This document shows, piece after piece, positions 1 to 8,452 of a DNA stretch of 64,000 nt; the first letter of the stretch is position 1; each line of letters opens with the position of its first letter. Source of the stretch: Rhodococcus maanshanensis NBRC 100610 (lineage in GTDB: Bacteria > Actinomycetota > Actinomycetes > Mycobacteriales > Mycobacteriaceae); assembly GCF_001894865.1 (NCBI RefSeq), contig NZ_BCXA01000013.1, forward strand, positions 100,266 through 164,265, in the 5' to 3' direction. The notes under the pieces were generated by a model that ran no database searches, was not told where the DNA came from, and worked only from the letters and a program-made list of their open reading frames with translations. The position numbers and the translations under genes are program-made.

Positions 1-520
1 TGATCACGTCGGGCCGGCCGACATCCACCAACCGATCCGATTCGATTGCGGCGAGTCGCGCGTAGTACCGGCAGACCGACACCACGTCGTCGATGTCGAT
101 CCTGCTCTCCGCCAGCGTCTTCCCGGTGTCGAGGGTTTCGATCCGTGCCAGCTTCTCCTTGTCGCGCTCGAGCAGGTCGGCGATGGTTGCGAGTAACGCG
201 GTGCGTTCCGCAACGGGCGTCCTGGGCCAGGTTCCCTCGTCGAAGGCCCCGCGCGCCGCCGCGATGGCGCGGGTGGCGTCTTCTGGGGCTGCCTCGTCGA
301 CCGTGGCCACCACCGAACCGTCGGCAGGATTGAGGCAGTCGCGGGTGTCGCCGGAACTGGAGCGGACCCATGTCCCGTCGATGAACAAGCCCGTATCGAA
401 CAGGTCGCCGATCGACTCGTCCTGCAACTTCACGCTCAACTCCGGGCCTCGCTTCCTCTCCCGGTTGCGGAGCAACCGGTCATGGAACTCATCGATGTGA
501 CGCTCTGCCGGGACAAGCAC
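1..520 (-). CDS. Aldehyde dehydrogenase, N-terminal part (runs off window)
   Basis: The complement strand is open from position 520 to the window edge and encodes the N-terminal third of an NAD(P)-dependent aldehyde dehydrogenase, which oxidises aldehydes to acids. I read the typical entry motif FIDGTW, then NPADGSVVATV, the helix AIAAARGAFDEGTWPRT and the DTGKT segment, as in betaine-aldehyde-dehydrogenase-like enzymes. The catalytic Cys and Glu would lie outside the window. The start is ambiguous: GTG at 520 gives about 30 residues before the conserved fold, while GTG at 433 has a GGAG sequence about 7 nt upstream. It is divergent from the phospholipase C gene. Confidence 0.85.
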   Translation of the reverse strand, partial: MLVPAERHIDEFHDRLLRNRERKRGPELSVKLQDESIGDLFDTGLFIDGTWVRSSSGDTRDCLNPADGSVVATVDEAAPEDATRAIAAARGAFDEGTWPRTPVAERTALLATIADLLERDKEKLARIETLDTGKTLAESRIDIDDVVSVCRYYARLAAIESDRLVDVGRPDVI

Positions 521-600
521 GCCCTTCTACCGTAGGCCGGTGGGCACGGTGTTGGCCGAGTTCACGGGATTTCTTTCGAGCCCTCATTTGGGCAAAGTCA

Positions 601-614
601 TGGACAAGTGTCCA
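601..614. promoter_or_regulatory. Perfect palindrome TGGACA-AG-TGTCCA in intergenic region
   Basis: Arms TGGACA and TGTCCA flank AG in the roughly 290 bp gap between the divergent aldehyde dehydrogenase and phospholipase C genes. The same 12-bp core recurs in opposite orientation at 51918-51929, also upstream of an exported protein. This looks like a regulator binding site, but no cognate regulator can be named. I see no gene in the gap. Confidence 0.4.
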
Positions 615-806
615 GATGGGTGGCACGCTACGGGTGGCCGGTCGTCCGGTCATCGCACGCCCGGGGATGCGCAGGATCGGACTGATCTGCCAGGCCTAGG
701 GTGTCGAGGCAGTGTCCGTGTCGGATAGGCGGATTGGGGCGCGATCGCGGCCGATCCGGGTGCTACCCGGCGCTGTTGTCCGAACTCAAAGTACGGAAGG
801 TTTTCC

Positions 807-3011
807 TTGACTCGCGACATGCCCCGGCGACGTTTCCTCACCCTCGGCGCGGGGGCATTCGGTGCCGCGGCCGCGGGCTCGCTGCTCCCACCGTCGCTGC
901 AGGCCGCCCTCGCCAGCCCCGTCCCGCCCGGCGGTCTCGACTCCGTCGAACACGTGGTGCTCCTGATGCAGGAGAACCGTTCTTTCGACCACTACTTCGG
1001 GGCGTTCCGCGGCGTCCGGGGGTTCGGCGACCCCAATGCGCTGACGCTGAGGACCGGCCGCACTGTCTACGAGCAGCCCGCCCAAGGGGGAGTGGTGGCT
1101 CCGTACCCGATCCGCGCCTCCGCGGCGGCGCAGCGGATGGACACGCAGAACGTCACCGCGCTCGACCACGGCTGGGAGGGCGGTCACGAGGCGCTGGCGG
1201 GAGGCTGGCACGACGGGTGGGTTCCCGCCAAGACCTCGGCGACGATGGCGCACTACGACCGTCAGGACATCCCGTTCCACTACGAGTTGGCGGATGCGTT
1301 CACGATCTGCGACGCGTACCACTGCTCGGTGCCGACCTCGACCAGCCCCAACCGCAACTACTGGGTCAGCGGGTACACCGGGTTCGAGGCCGATGGATCG
1401 CGCGCGGTGACCAATGCCGCATACGACCCATGGCACGAGGGGTACCACTGGAGCACGGTGCCGGAACGGCTGGAGGCTGCCGGGGTCTCATGGAAGACGT
1501 ATCAGGAGTGGGACAACTTCTCCGACAACAACTTCGACTATTTCGCCAGCTTCAAGAAGGTGGTCGCCCAGCTCTTCGGTCATCCCGGACTCGTTCCGTA
1601 TCAGCTCGCAACCCTGCCGGGGTTCTACCTCGCGCTGGAGAAGATGCCGCCGCCCGCCCAGGACGCACTGCTCCGCGTCCTCGACGATGCGGTGAGTCGG
1701 CTCTCGCCCGCGGACCGGCGGCTGTTCGACCGGGGCCTGCGTCGTGGGCGGCCCGGCACCCTGGCCTCCGCCTTCCGCGCGGATGTCGAGGCGGGCACGC
1801 TGCCGCAGGTGTCGTACCTGGTGCCGAACACCATCGATTCGGAGCATCCCTCGGGATCCTCCCCAGCCGCGAGCGCGACGCTGCTCTACCAGGTGCTCGA
1901 CGCGATCGCCTCCGATCCCGCAACCTGGTCGAAGACCGCGGTGTTCGTCAACTTCGACGAGAACGACGGCTATTTCGACCACGTGCCGCCGCCGATGCCG
2001 CCTCGGGAGGTGGGTGACGAGTACGTCGGCGACCTGCCGCTCGGGCTCGGGCCGCGGGTCCCGATGACCATCGTCTCCCCATGGACCGTTGGCGGGTTCG
2101 TGTGCTCGCAGGTGTTCGATCACACGTCGATCACCCAGTTCCTCGAGAAGCGCTTCGGCTTCACGCAGCCCGAGATCAGCGCCTGGCGCCGGACCGTCAG
2201 CGGCGATCTGACCTCGGCCTTCGACTTCGGGACGCCGCGCACGCGACCCACGCTCACCCGGCCCCCTGCTACTCCGCCGCTGGATCCACGGTGGACGCCC
2301 GCGCCGCCGCCGACCCAGCGGATGCCGGTCCAGGAGCCGGGCACCAGGCCGGCAAGGGCGCTGCCCTACCAGCCCGACGCGAACGCCGTTCTGGATCCGG
2401 GTGCGCGGACGCTGACCGTCGACTTCGCCAACAAGGGCGCGGAGAGCGTGCACTTCGCGCTGTACCCCTACGCGGAGGAGTTCGCGCTTCCACGGCACTT
2501 CGACGTCGTCGAGTCGGCCTCCGCGACCGTCGCCGTGCCGGGCGACCGGTACTCGCTGATCGCGCTCGGCCCCAACGGTTTCCGGCGCCAGTTCGGGGGA
2601 AGCCTGACCGGTACGGCCGCGGCACTGGTGGTGCGCACCAGCGTCGATTCAGGCGCCCGCGGCCTGCGCGTGACCGTGCGCAACCCCGGCTCCTCGGCGG
2701 TGACCGTGCGGTTGTCGACGGGTGGGGGCGATCGCGGCGGCGTGGTCGCGGCCGGCGCCGAGTCGTCCTGGTCGGTGCCGTCGAGTGAGGGCTGGTACGA
2801 GGCGGAACTGACCGTCGTCGAGGACGGCTCCTTCCGCAGGAGCTGGCTCGGACACATCGAGAACGGCAAGGCGAGCGTCAGCCAGGGTGCGGTCGTGGTG
2901 GCCGCGACCGGGGACCTGACCTGGACGCCCCCGCCGCCGCCCGCGGCGCCGGAGGCGGGGTCCGGCTCGCTCGCGGGGGCGTCGTCGATGCTCGGCACCG
3001 GTTCCGCGTAG
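807..3011 (+). CDS. Tat-secreted phosphatidylcholine-type phospholipase C
   Basis: This 734-residue enzyme belongs to the bacterial phospholipase C / acid phosphatase family within the alkaline phosphatase superfamily and would hydrolyse phospholipid head groups outside the membrane. The N-terminus has a Tat-like RRRFL (residues 7-11) followed by an Ala-rich hydrophobic stretch. The signature ENRSFDHYFG is at residues 56-65 and a metal-site motif NFDENDGYFDH lies near residue 385. The C-terminal third resembles the paired beta-rich domains of this family, and a Pro/Ala tail follows. TTG at 807 is preferred because GGAAGG sits 6 nt upstream; ATG at 819 is the alternative. A TetR gene follows in the same direction. 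Confidence 0.9.
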   Translation: MTRDMPRRRFLTLGAGAFGAAAAGSLLPPSLQAALASPVPPGGLDSVEHVVLLMQENRSFDHYFGAFRGVRGFGDPNALTLRTGRTVYEQPAQGGVVAPYPIRASAAAQRMDTQNVTALDHGWEGGHEALAGGWHDGWVPAKTSATMAHYDRQDIPFHYELADAFTICDAYHCSVPTSTSPNRNYWVSGYTGFEADGSRAVTNAAYDPWHEGYHWSTVPERLEAAGVSWKTYQEWDNFSDNNFDYFASFKKVVAQLFGHPGLVPYQLATLPGFYLALEKMPPPAQDALLRVLDDAVSRLSPADRRLFDRGLRRGRPGTLASAFRADVEAGTLPQVSYLVPNTIDSEHPSGSSPAASATLLYQVLDAIASDPATWSKTAVFVNFDENDGYFDHVPPPMPPREVGDEYVGDLPLGLGPRVPMTIVSPWTVGGFVCSQVFDHTSITQFLEKRFGFTQPEISAWRRTVSGDLTSAFDFGTPRTRPTLTRPPATPPLDPRWTPAPPPTQRMPVQEPGTRPARALPYQPDANAVLDPGARTLTVDFANKGAESVHFALYPYAEEFALPRHFDVVESASATVAVPGDRYSLIALGPNGFRRQFGGSLTGTAAALVVRTSVDSGARGLRVTVRNPGSSAVTVRLSTGGGDRGGVVAAGAESSWSVPSSEGWYEAELTVVEDGSFRRSWLGHIENGKASVSQGAVVVAATGDLTWTPPPPPAAPEAGSGSLAGASSMLGTGSA

Positions 3012-3054
3012 TTCGGGAATCGGGACGGGCGCCGATACGCCCTAGTCTGGTGGG

Positions 3055-3699
3055 GTGGAAGCGGTGAGTGAGGTGGAGCGACAATACGGCGGGAGACCGG
3101 TGACGGCCCGCCGGGCAGAACGCCGATCTCAGTTCATCGCTGCGGCACTCGCCGTGTTCACCGAAAAGGGTTACGCGCGAAGCTCGGTCGCCGATGTCTG
3201 CGCCGCCGCGGGGCTCGCTCGTAGCCAGTTCTATGCCGAGTTCGCCAGCCGTGAGGATCTCCTTCTCGCGCTCTACGATCAGATCCAGTCCGATGCCAGG
3301 GAGGCGATGGTCGCGGCGCTCGCCGAGGTGGCCTCGTCGGAGCTGCGCGATCTCGTCGCGGCCGCGATGGAGGCCTTCGTCGAGTCGATCGGCGCCGACC
3401 CGCGGCGGGCGCAGATCTCGTACGTCGACATCGTCGGCGTCAGCCCCCGCGTCGAGCAGCATCGACTCGACCAGCGGGTGGTCTGGGCCGGATTCTTCGA
3501 GTCGACGCTGAGGGGCGTCATGGGCGAGGGTTTCGAACCGCCGGGCGGGTACCCGTTGGCCGCGACGGCCTTCATCGGCGCGCTCACGGCGCTGGTGCAC
3601 CAGTGGAGCACCACCGATCCGCGGCCTCCCGTCACCGGCCTCGTCGAGGTGATGACGACGTTACTGAGCGCGCTGGCACGCGACGCCTCCGAGACCTAG
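3055..3699 (+). CDS. TetR/AcrR family transcriptional regulator
   Basis: A 214-residue TetR-type repressor. The N-terminal helix-turn-helix is visible (FTEKGYARSSVADVCAAAG, residues about 36-54) followed by the family-typical AxFYxxFxSREDLL segment. The C-terminal ligand domain is not recognisable to a specific ligand. A TAGTCT -10 hexamer at 3043-3048 ends 6 nt before the GTG start, so the mRNA is probably leaderless. The gene lies between the phospholipase C and secreted lipase genes, and a strong 26-bp palindrome just downstream (3756-3781) is a candidate target, which suggests control of lipase expression. Confidence 0.85.
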   Translation: MEAVSEVERQYGGRPVTARRAERRSQFIAAALAVFTEKGYARSSVADVCAAAGLARSQFYAEFASREDLLLALYDQIQSDAREAMVAALAEVASSELRDLVAAAMEAFVESIGADPRRAQISYVDIVGVSPRVEQHRLDQRVVWAGFFESTLRGVMGEGFEPPGGYPLAATAFIGALTALVHQWSTTDPRPPVTGLVEVMTTLLSALARDASET

Positions 3700-3717
3700 G
3701 TCATCTGACTCCGACCA

Positions 3718-3781
3718 TTGTCATCTGGCACACAGCGCTCTACAGTCGTGCGAACAAAGTTAGACACAGGTATCTAACTTT
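3718..3781 (+). promoter_or_regulatory. Lipase promoter with 26-bp near-perfect operator
   Basis: A TTGTCA (3718-3723), 17 bp, TACAGT (3741-3746) promoter is followed at 3756-3781 by a palindrome with 12-bp arms AAAGTTAGACAC and GTATCTAACTTT (one mismatch) around AG. The position, just downstream of the expected transcription start, suits repression. The likely binder is the TetR encoded immediately upstream; this is inference. Confidence 0.6.
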
Positions 3782-3855
3782 CGGTGGTTTGCTCGCGAGA
3801 CCCGGGCCGGGGCGCGGACCACGATCGCGGACACCGGCACGGGGAGGGCGTGGTC

Positions 3856-5301
3856 ATGGCAGGGGGCAGGGTGTTCGGGCGAGGGCTGCGCCGGGTGTGC
3901 GTGGCGGCCGCGGTGGCGGTGATGGGGCAGGTCGCGTTCTCCGGTCCGGCGTTAGGTGCGCCCGCGGCCGCAGATGCGCCGGGTGTCACCCCACAGGTGG
4001 CAGTGCAGCCGCCGCTGCCCTTTCCTGTTCCGCCGAAGATCCCCGAGTTCGACGCGGAGTTCTACAGCCCGCCCGCCGAGGTGGTGGCGTCGAAGGCGCC
4101 CGGCGAGATCATTGCCGCACGCCAGGTCCATCTGGCGAACTTCAGTGTGATTCCGTTGAACGTCGACGCCTGGCAGGTCTCGTACCGGTCGAACAACGGT
4201 CGGGACGAGGCGATCCCCGCGGTGGCCACGGTGATCAAGCCCCGCGGCGGAACCAGGGACGGGGCGCCGCGCCCGCTGCTGTCGTTCCAGATGGCCGAGG
4301 ACTCGCTCGGGCGCTACTGCGCTCCGTCGTACGTCATGCAGCAGGCGTCGGTGCCGTGGATGCTCACCGGTGCCGTCACCTCGGGCGCGCAGTTCCTGGA
4401 GGTGCAGGCCGCGCTGGCGCAGGGCTGGGCAGTGGTGGTCCCGGACCATCAGGGACCGAACTCGTCCTTCGCCGCCGGCCCCGTGGCGGGGCGGATCACC
4501 CTCGACGGCATCCGGGCCGCGGAGAACTTCGCGCCGATGCAGCTGAACGGCCGGTCGACCAAGGTGGGAATGGTCGGCTACTCCGGCGGGTCGATCCCGA
4601 CCGGACACGCTGCCGAGCTGCGCAAGTCCTATGCACCCGAACTCGACATCGTGGGCGCCGCCGCCGGTGGCGTCGCCGCTGACCTCGGCGCGCTGGTCGA
4701 GAACGCGAACAACGCGCTCGGCGCAGGCATCGTGGCCTCGGGCGTGATCGGTGTCAGCCGCGAGGACCCCGAGCTGGCGGCGTTCGTCGACGAGCGCATC
4801 AACCCGGTCGGCCGCGCGCTCTTCGCGGCCAAGGACAACCTCTGCGTGGCGTGGAACTCCTCGCTGGCGCCGCTGCTCAACCTGAAGGGATTCTTCGACG
4901 GCGGCGATCCGCTGCAGAATCCGGTCGCGAAGAAGGCCCTCGCCCGGACGGCGATGGGGACGTCGGTGCCCGACATGCCCGTGTACATCTATCAGTCGAA
5001 CCCGGATTGGCTCGTTCCGGTCGGCCCGGTGAACAAGCTGGTCGGGACCTACTGCCAGGACCCGTCGGCGAGCGTGACCTACACGCGAGATCATTTCAGC
5101 GAGCACCTGAGCCTGGAGGTGGCCGCCGTCCCGAGCGTCATCCTGTGGATGCGCGACCGGTTCGCGGGCGTGCCTGCGCAGAAGGGGTGCAGCACCACCG
5201 ATGTCGGATCGATCGCGCTGGATTCGAAGACGTGGCCGGTGTGGGTGCAGGTCGTCGGCGAGGAGCTCGCAGGCCTGTTCGGAAAGCCGATCGGGGCCTG
5301 A
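3856..5301 (+). CDS. Secreted lipase, LIP (secretory lipase) family
   Basis: An extracellular triacylglycerol or ester lipase of the secretory lipase family (PF03583 type), 481 residues from ATG 3856, which follows a GGGGAGGG ribosome site. Residues 1 to about 35 form a signal peptide ending near ALGAPAAA. The alpha/beta-hydrolase nucleophile elbow GYSGGS places the catalytic Ser at about residue 243. A later NPDWLVP and a DHFSEHL segment fit the acid and His of the triad. A palindromic operator lies in its promoter and a TetR gene upstream. Together with the phospholipase C it suggests a small lipid-scavenging group. GTG 3784 would give a longer frame but lacks a signal-peptide-like N-terminus. 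Confidence 0.87.
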   Translation: MAGGRVFGRGLRRVCVAAAVAVMGQVAFSGPALGAPAAADAPGVTPQVAVQPPLPFPVPPKIPEFDAEFYSPPAEVVASKAPGEIIAARQVHLANFSVIPLNVDAWQVSYRSNNGRDEAIPAVATVIKPRGGTRDGAPRPLLSFQMAEDSLGRYCAPSYVMQQASVPWMLTGAVTSGAQFLEVQAALAQGWAVVVPDHQGPNSSFAAGPVAGRITLDGIRAAENFAPMQLNGRSTKVGMVGYSGGSIPTGHAAELRKSYAPELDIVGAAAGGVAADLGALVENANNALGAGIVASGVIGVSREDPELAAFVDERINPVGRALFAAKDNLCVAWNSSLAPLLNLKGFFDGGDPLQNPVAKKALARTAMGTSVPDMPVYIYQSNPDWLVPVGPVNKLVGTYCQDPSASVTYTRDHFSEHLSLEVAAVPSVILWMRDRFAGVPAQKGCSTTDVGSIALDSKTWPVWVQVVGEELAGLFGKPIGA

Positions 5302-5395
5302 GGAGTTCGGCCCGCTAGTAGGGTGCGAACTGCCGAGAACGGCGACGGCCCGACGCAGCGGCGCGCTGCCCGTCGCCCGCCGGGGAGGAACGAGA

Positions 5396-6367
5396 ATGGG
5401 GCAGCCGACGCACCGGACCGTCGCGGTCAACGGGATCGACCTGCATTTCGCCGAGCAGGGCGAAGGCGAGCCGGTGGTGCTCTGTCACGGATTCCCCGGG
5501 CTCTGGTTCAGCTGGCGTCACCAGCTCGCGGCGCTCTCCGCCGCGGGCTACCGCGTCATCGCCCCTGACATGCGCGGGTACGGACGGACCAGCGCGCCCG
5601 CGCAGGTGTCCGAGTACGACCGACCGCACACGGTCGGTGACCTGGTCGGCCTGCTCGACGCGCTCGGCATCGAGCGGGCGGTGTTCGCCGGCCACGACTT
5701 CGGCGCCCACCTGACGTGGGACCTGCCTGCCTGGGCGCCCGATCGGGTGTCCGCGCTGATGCAGCTGAGCGTCCCACGTGCGCCGCGACTGCCGGTGCAG
5801 CCGAGTGTCGGGTTCAAGTACCTGGCGTCCAAGCACTTTGCGCACGTGCACTACTTCCAGGAGCCGGGCGTCGCCGATCGGGAGCTCGGCGAGAATACCC
5901 GGGCCTTCCTGGCCAAGATCTTCCACGCGCTCAGCGGTGCGAACCGCTACCTCGACTGCTGGGAATTCCCCTCCGAGGGCAACGGCTACCTCGATGTGCT
6001 CCCCGAGCCGCCCGCCCTGCCGTGGAACTGGCTCGATGAGGGTGAATTCGACTACTACGTCACGGAATTCGAGCGGACCGGGTTCACCGGTGGCCTCAAC
6101 TGGTACCGGGCCGAGGATGCCGTCTGGGCGCAGAACGAGTCTCTGCACGCGAAGCCGGTGGAGGTGCCGGTGACCTTCATCGCCGGCGCCAAGGATCCGG
6201 TGCTCGAGATGATGGGCAGCGACCCGTTCGCGACCATGGGCCTGCTGGTGCCGGGACTGGTCTCCACCCACGTGATCCCGGATGCCGGGCACTTCGTGCA
6301 GATGGAAAAGCCCGCCGAGGTGAACTCGGCGATGCTCGAGTTCCTCGGCGGGCTGACTACTACTTGA
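5396..6367 (+). CDS. Alpha/beta hydrolase, epoxide-hydrolase-like
   Basis: A 323-residue soluble alpha/beta hydrolase. HGFPG (residues 31-35) forms the oxyanion-hole motif, GHDFGAH carries Asp101 as nucleophile (Asp rather than Ser, as in epoxide hydrolases and haloalkane dehalogenases), and PDAGHFVQMEKP supplies the C-terminal His. It would open epoxides to diols through a covalent ester; the substrate is unknown. ATG 5396 follows GGGGAGGAA. Its 3' end overlaps the convergent ribH gene by 8 bp. Confidence 0.8.
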   Translation: MGQPTHRTVAVNGIDLHFAEQGEGEPVVLCHGFPGLWFSWRHQLAALSAAGYRVIAPDMRGYGRTSAPAQVSEYDRPHTVGDLVGLLDALGIERAVFAGHDFGAHLTWDLPAWAPDRVSALMQLSVPRAPRLPVQPSVGFKYLASKHFAHVHYFQEPGVADRELGENTRAFLAKIFHALSGANRYLDCWEFPSEGNGYLDVLPEPPALPWNWLDEGEFDYYVTEFERTGFTGGLNWYRAEDAVWAQNESLHAKPVEVPVTFIAGAKDPVLEMMGSDPFATMGLLVPGLVSTHVIPDAGHFVQMEKPAEVNSAMLEFLGGLTTT

Positions 6368-6797
6368 TCGCGTCCAGCGAGGCGAGGGTGAGCGAGCAGG
6401 CCTGCGCGACCTCCGCGCCCTTCTTGTCGAAGTGGCTGGCGAAGAACGCGGCGTGATCCTCGTGCTCATGGAAGTGGTGCGGGGTGAGCACGGCGGAGAA
6501 GACCGGGATATCGGTGTCGAGCTGGACCCGCATCAGCCCGTCGATCACCGCGGACGCCACGAACTCGTGCCGGTAGATGCCGCCGTCGACGACCAGTCCT
6601 GCGGCGACGATGGCTTGGAACCGCCCGGTGCGGGCGAGCCGCAGCGCATGCAGCGGGATCTCGAAGGCGCCGGGGGTCTCGAAGAACTCGATCTCGCCGG
6701 AGGTGTGGCCCAGTGTCCGCCACTGCGCGACGAAGGCGTCTCGTGCTCGGTCGACGATGGGTCGGTGCCACGTGGACTGAACGAAGGCGATGCTCAT
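6360..6797 (-). CDS. ribH: 6,7-dimethyl-8-ribityllumazine synthase, RibH2 type
   Basis: Lumazine synthase condenses 5-amino-6-ribitylaminouracil with 3,4-dihydroxy-2-butanone phosphate in riboflavin synthesis. The 145-residue sequence starts SIAFVQSTWHRPIVDRA, has the PGAFEIP loop and the VVDGGIYRHEF segment, and ends with TPHHFHEHEDH and a FDKKGAEVAQAC helix. These features fit the RibH2 branch (Brucella/Mesorhizobium type) better than the classical GTVIRG type. No other rib gene is nearby, so this is probably a second, stand-alone copy. A TAGCAT -10 hexamer at 6804-6809 ends 6 nt before ATG, suggesting a leaderless transcript. Confidence 0.88.
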   Translation of the reverse strand: MSIAFVQSTWHRPIVDRARDAFVAQWRTLGHTSGEIEFFETPGAFEIPLHALRLARTGRFQAIVAAGLVVDGGIYRHEFVASAVIDGLMRVQLDTDIPVFSAVLTPHHFHEHEDHAAFFASHFDKKGAEVAQACSLTLASLDAIK

Positions 6798-6943
6798 TCC
6801 ATGATGCTAGTTCGGCGCACCCCTGCGTGGCCATCCGGACATGCGTTCAGTTTGAATTTCCTCGGGCATGGACTGAATTCTCTTGTGATGCAAGGGAATC
6901 ACGGTACCGGGCGAGGTTCGCGGTATCTCCGTACAGTGTGGAC

Positions 6944-7681
6944 ATGGACAAGCCCGAGGTTGCCCTGGACAACTGCGACGAGGTCTACGACTTCTACCTG
7001 CGACACCAGCAGAACCGCCTGGCCGCGAAGGCCGCCTACGGGCTGCTCGCGCTGAAGTTCCGGCCGAGGGTGACCTACGCGGACGGGGCGAAGGAGCAGG
7101 TCCGGGCCCTGGTGCGGTCCGATGCCCGGCTGGTTCTCGCGGTCAATCATCTGAGCCACAGCGATCCGTACACGGTGGCGGCCGCGGCGTCGGCCAGCGC
7201 GCTGCGTCCGGCGATCGGCCGGACCCGGGTGCTGGCAAAGGACGAGCTGTTCCTCGAGCCGAAGCGGCGCGAGCGGGTGGACCTGATGGGCGGGATCCCC
7301 GTCTTCCGCGGCAAGAACCACGGGATGCGCGCGGTCAACGCGGCGGGTCAGCGGATGATGGACGTCTGTGCCGAGCGGATGCGGCGAGGCGACGACCTGG
7401 CCATATTCCCGGAGGGCACCTGCAACGAGGAGGATCCGACCCGGCTGCAGAAGATCGGCAGCGGGATCGGTCACATCATGAGCCGGGCGGTGAGGCTCGG
7501 GGTCCGGCCGGTGCTGGTCTACATGGGCATCAGCTACGGTCCGCTGCCGGGGAAGGTGGCTCGGGCGAGCGTGTATCTCGACAATCCGGTCACCGAGATC
7601 CCGGAGAAGCCGGCCGACATCGCGCGACTGGTGGCGGCAGGGCTGCAGCGCGCGGTCGACGGGGCGGTCGCGCGGTACTGA
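6944..7681 (+). CDS. PlsC-like 1-acyl-glycerol-3-phosphate acyltransferase
   Basis: A 245-residue acyltransferase of the PlsC/LPLAT superfamily that would transfer an acyl group to lysophosphatidic acid or a related acceptor at the membrane. The catalytic HX4D motif is NHLSHSD (His69, Asp74) and the acceptor motif FPEGT is at residues 155-159. GIPVFRGKN is consistent with block II. There is no Shine-Dalgarno sequence; a TACAGT -10 hexamer (6932-6937) ends 6 nt before ATG, so it may be leaderless. GTG 6938 is an in-frame alternative. It is divergent from ribH. Confidence 0.85.
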   Translation: MDKPEVALDNCDEVYDFYLRHQQNRLAAKAAYGLLALKFRPRVTYADGAKEQVRALVRSDARLVLAVNHLSHSDPYTVAAAASASALRPAIGRTRVLAKDELFLEPKRRERVDLMGGIPVFRGKNHGMRAVNAAGQRMMDVCAERMRRGDDLAIFPEGTCNEEDPTRLQKIGSGIGHIMSRAVRLGVRPVLVYMGISYGPLPGKVARASVYLDNPVTEIPEKPADIARLVAAGLQRAVDGAVARY

Positions 7682-7709
7682 GTCCCGTCTCCATGCCCCC
7701 CTGGGAGTT

Positions 7710-7725
7710 ATACCCCCTTGGGTAT
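7710..7725. promoter_or_regulatory. CsoR/CstR-type operator upstream of rhodanese
   Basis: The inverted repeat ATACCC-CCTT-GGGTAT lies 31 bp before the rhodanese start. This G/C-tract palindrome flanked by AT/TA matches the general shape of operators of the CsoR family, including the persulfide-sensing CstR branch. No CsoR-family gene is present in the window. Confidence 0.55.
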
Positions 7726-7756
7726 GATCGGCCCATTCGACGAGGAGAGGAACCTC

Positions 7757-8065
7757 ATGCAGGAAGTGGATCTGGTGGCGCTCGACGCCGCCCTTGCCGC
7801 AGGCGCGCCGGTGATCGATGTGCGCGAAGCCGACGAGTACGCCCGCGGGCACGTGCCGGGGGTCCGGCTGATCCCGCTCGGCGAGCTGGTGGCCCGTATC
7901 GACGAGGTGCCCGCCGCGCCGACCGTCTACGTGATCTGTGCGATGGGCGGCCGCAGCGCGCACGGCGCCTCCCTGCTGGGGGCCGCCGGCATCAACGCGG
8001 TTAACGTCGCGGGTGGTACGGATGCGTGGATCAGCTCCGGTCGATCGGTGGAGTCGGGAGCCTGA
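7757..8065 (+). CDS. Single-domain rhodanese (sulfurtransferase)
   Basis: A 102-residue rhodanese-homology protein, probably handling sulfane sulfur through a persulfide on Cys61 in the active-site loop CAMGGRS. The CH2A-type motif PVIDVREADEYARGHVPG precedes it. ATG 7757 follows GAGGAGAGGAA. An operator of the CsoR/CstR shape upstream suggests induction by sulfide, persulfide or copper. It converges on a DUF5313/MarR pair. Confidence 0.88.
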   Translation: MQEVDLVALDAALAAGAPVIDVREADEYARGHVPGVRLIPLGELVARIDEVPAAPTVYVICAMGGRSAHGASLLGAAGINAVNVAGGTDAWISSGRSVESGA

Positions 8066-8077
8066 CCCGTCGGGCGC

Positions 8078-8452
8078 CTACCGGGCCCACAGGCGGCGGT
8101 AGGCGTCCTCCTCGGCCTCGCGGGCGGCCTTGCGTCGCGGGTTGTCCAGGTCCATGGGCAGGCCGTTCTTCTGCAGTCGCCGCGCGCGGTTCTGGTGGAT
8201 GTAGACGACCGAGTAGAAGAGCGCCAGCAGGATCCCGAGCAGGACCATCGACCCCCGCAGCCACAGCGGTCCCGGGAAGAGCATGAAGATCGCGAACAGT
8301 GGGAGGAACGGCACCATCGCGCGGACGAGGTGTCGGACGACGTAGTGGTCGCCCGTGATGTCGTTGAGCACCCAGTCGTTCATGGACTCGGGCAGCCTGG
8401 CGCCGCAGGCATAGGCGATCCACTGCAGCGGATTCGGTCGGGTGGCGCTCAT
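8078..8452 (-). CDS. DUF5313 family small membrane protein
   Basis: A 124-residue protein resembling the actinobacterial DUF5313 family. A soluble N-terminal part (NPLQWIAYACGARLPESM) is followed by two hydrophobic helices, roughly residues 45-85, and a charged C-terminal tail rich in Arg and Glu. Function is unknown. Its ATG overlaps the stop of the MarR gene (ATGA), so the two are translationally coupled and this protein may be part of the same response. Confidence 0.72.
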   Translation of the reverse strand: MSATRPNPLQWIAYACGARLPESMNDWVLNDITGDHYVVRHLVRAMVPFLPLFAIFMLFPGPLWLRGSMVLLGILLALFYSVVYIHQNRARRLQKNGLPMDLDNPRRKAAREAEEDAYRRLWAR

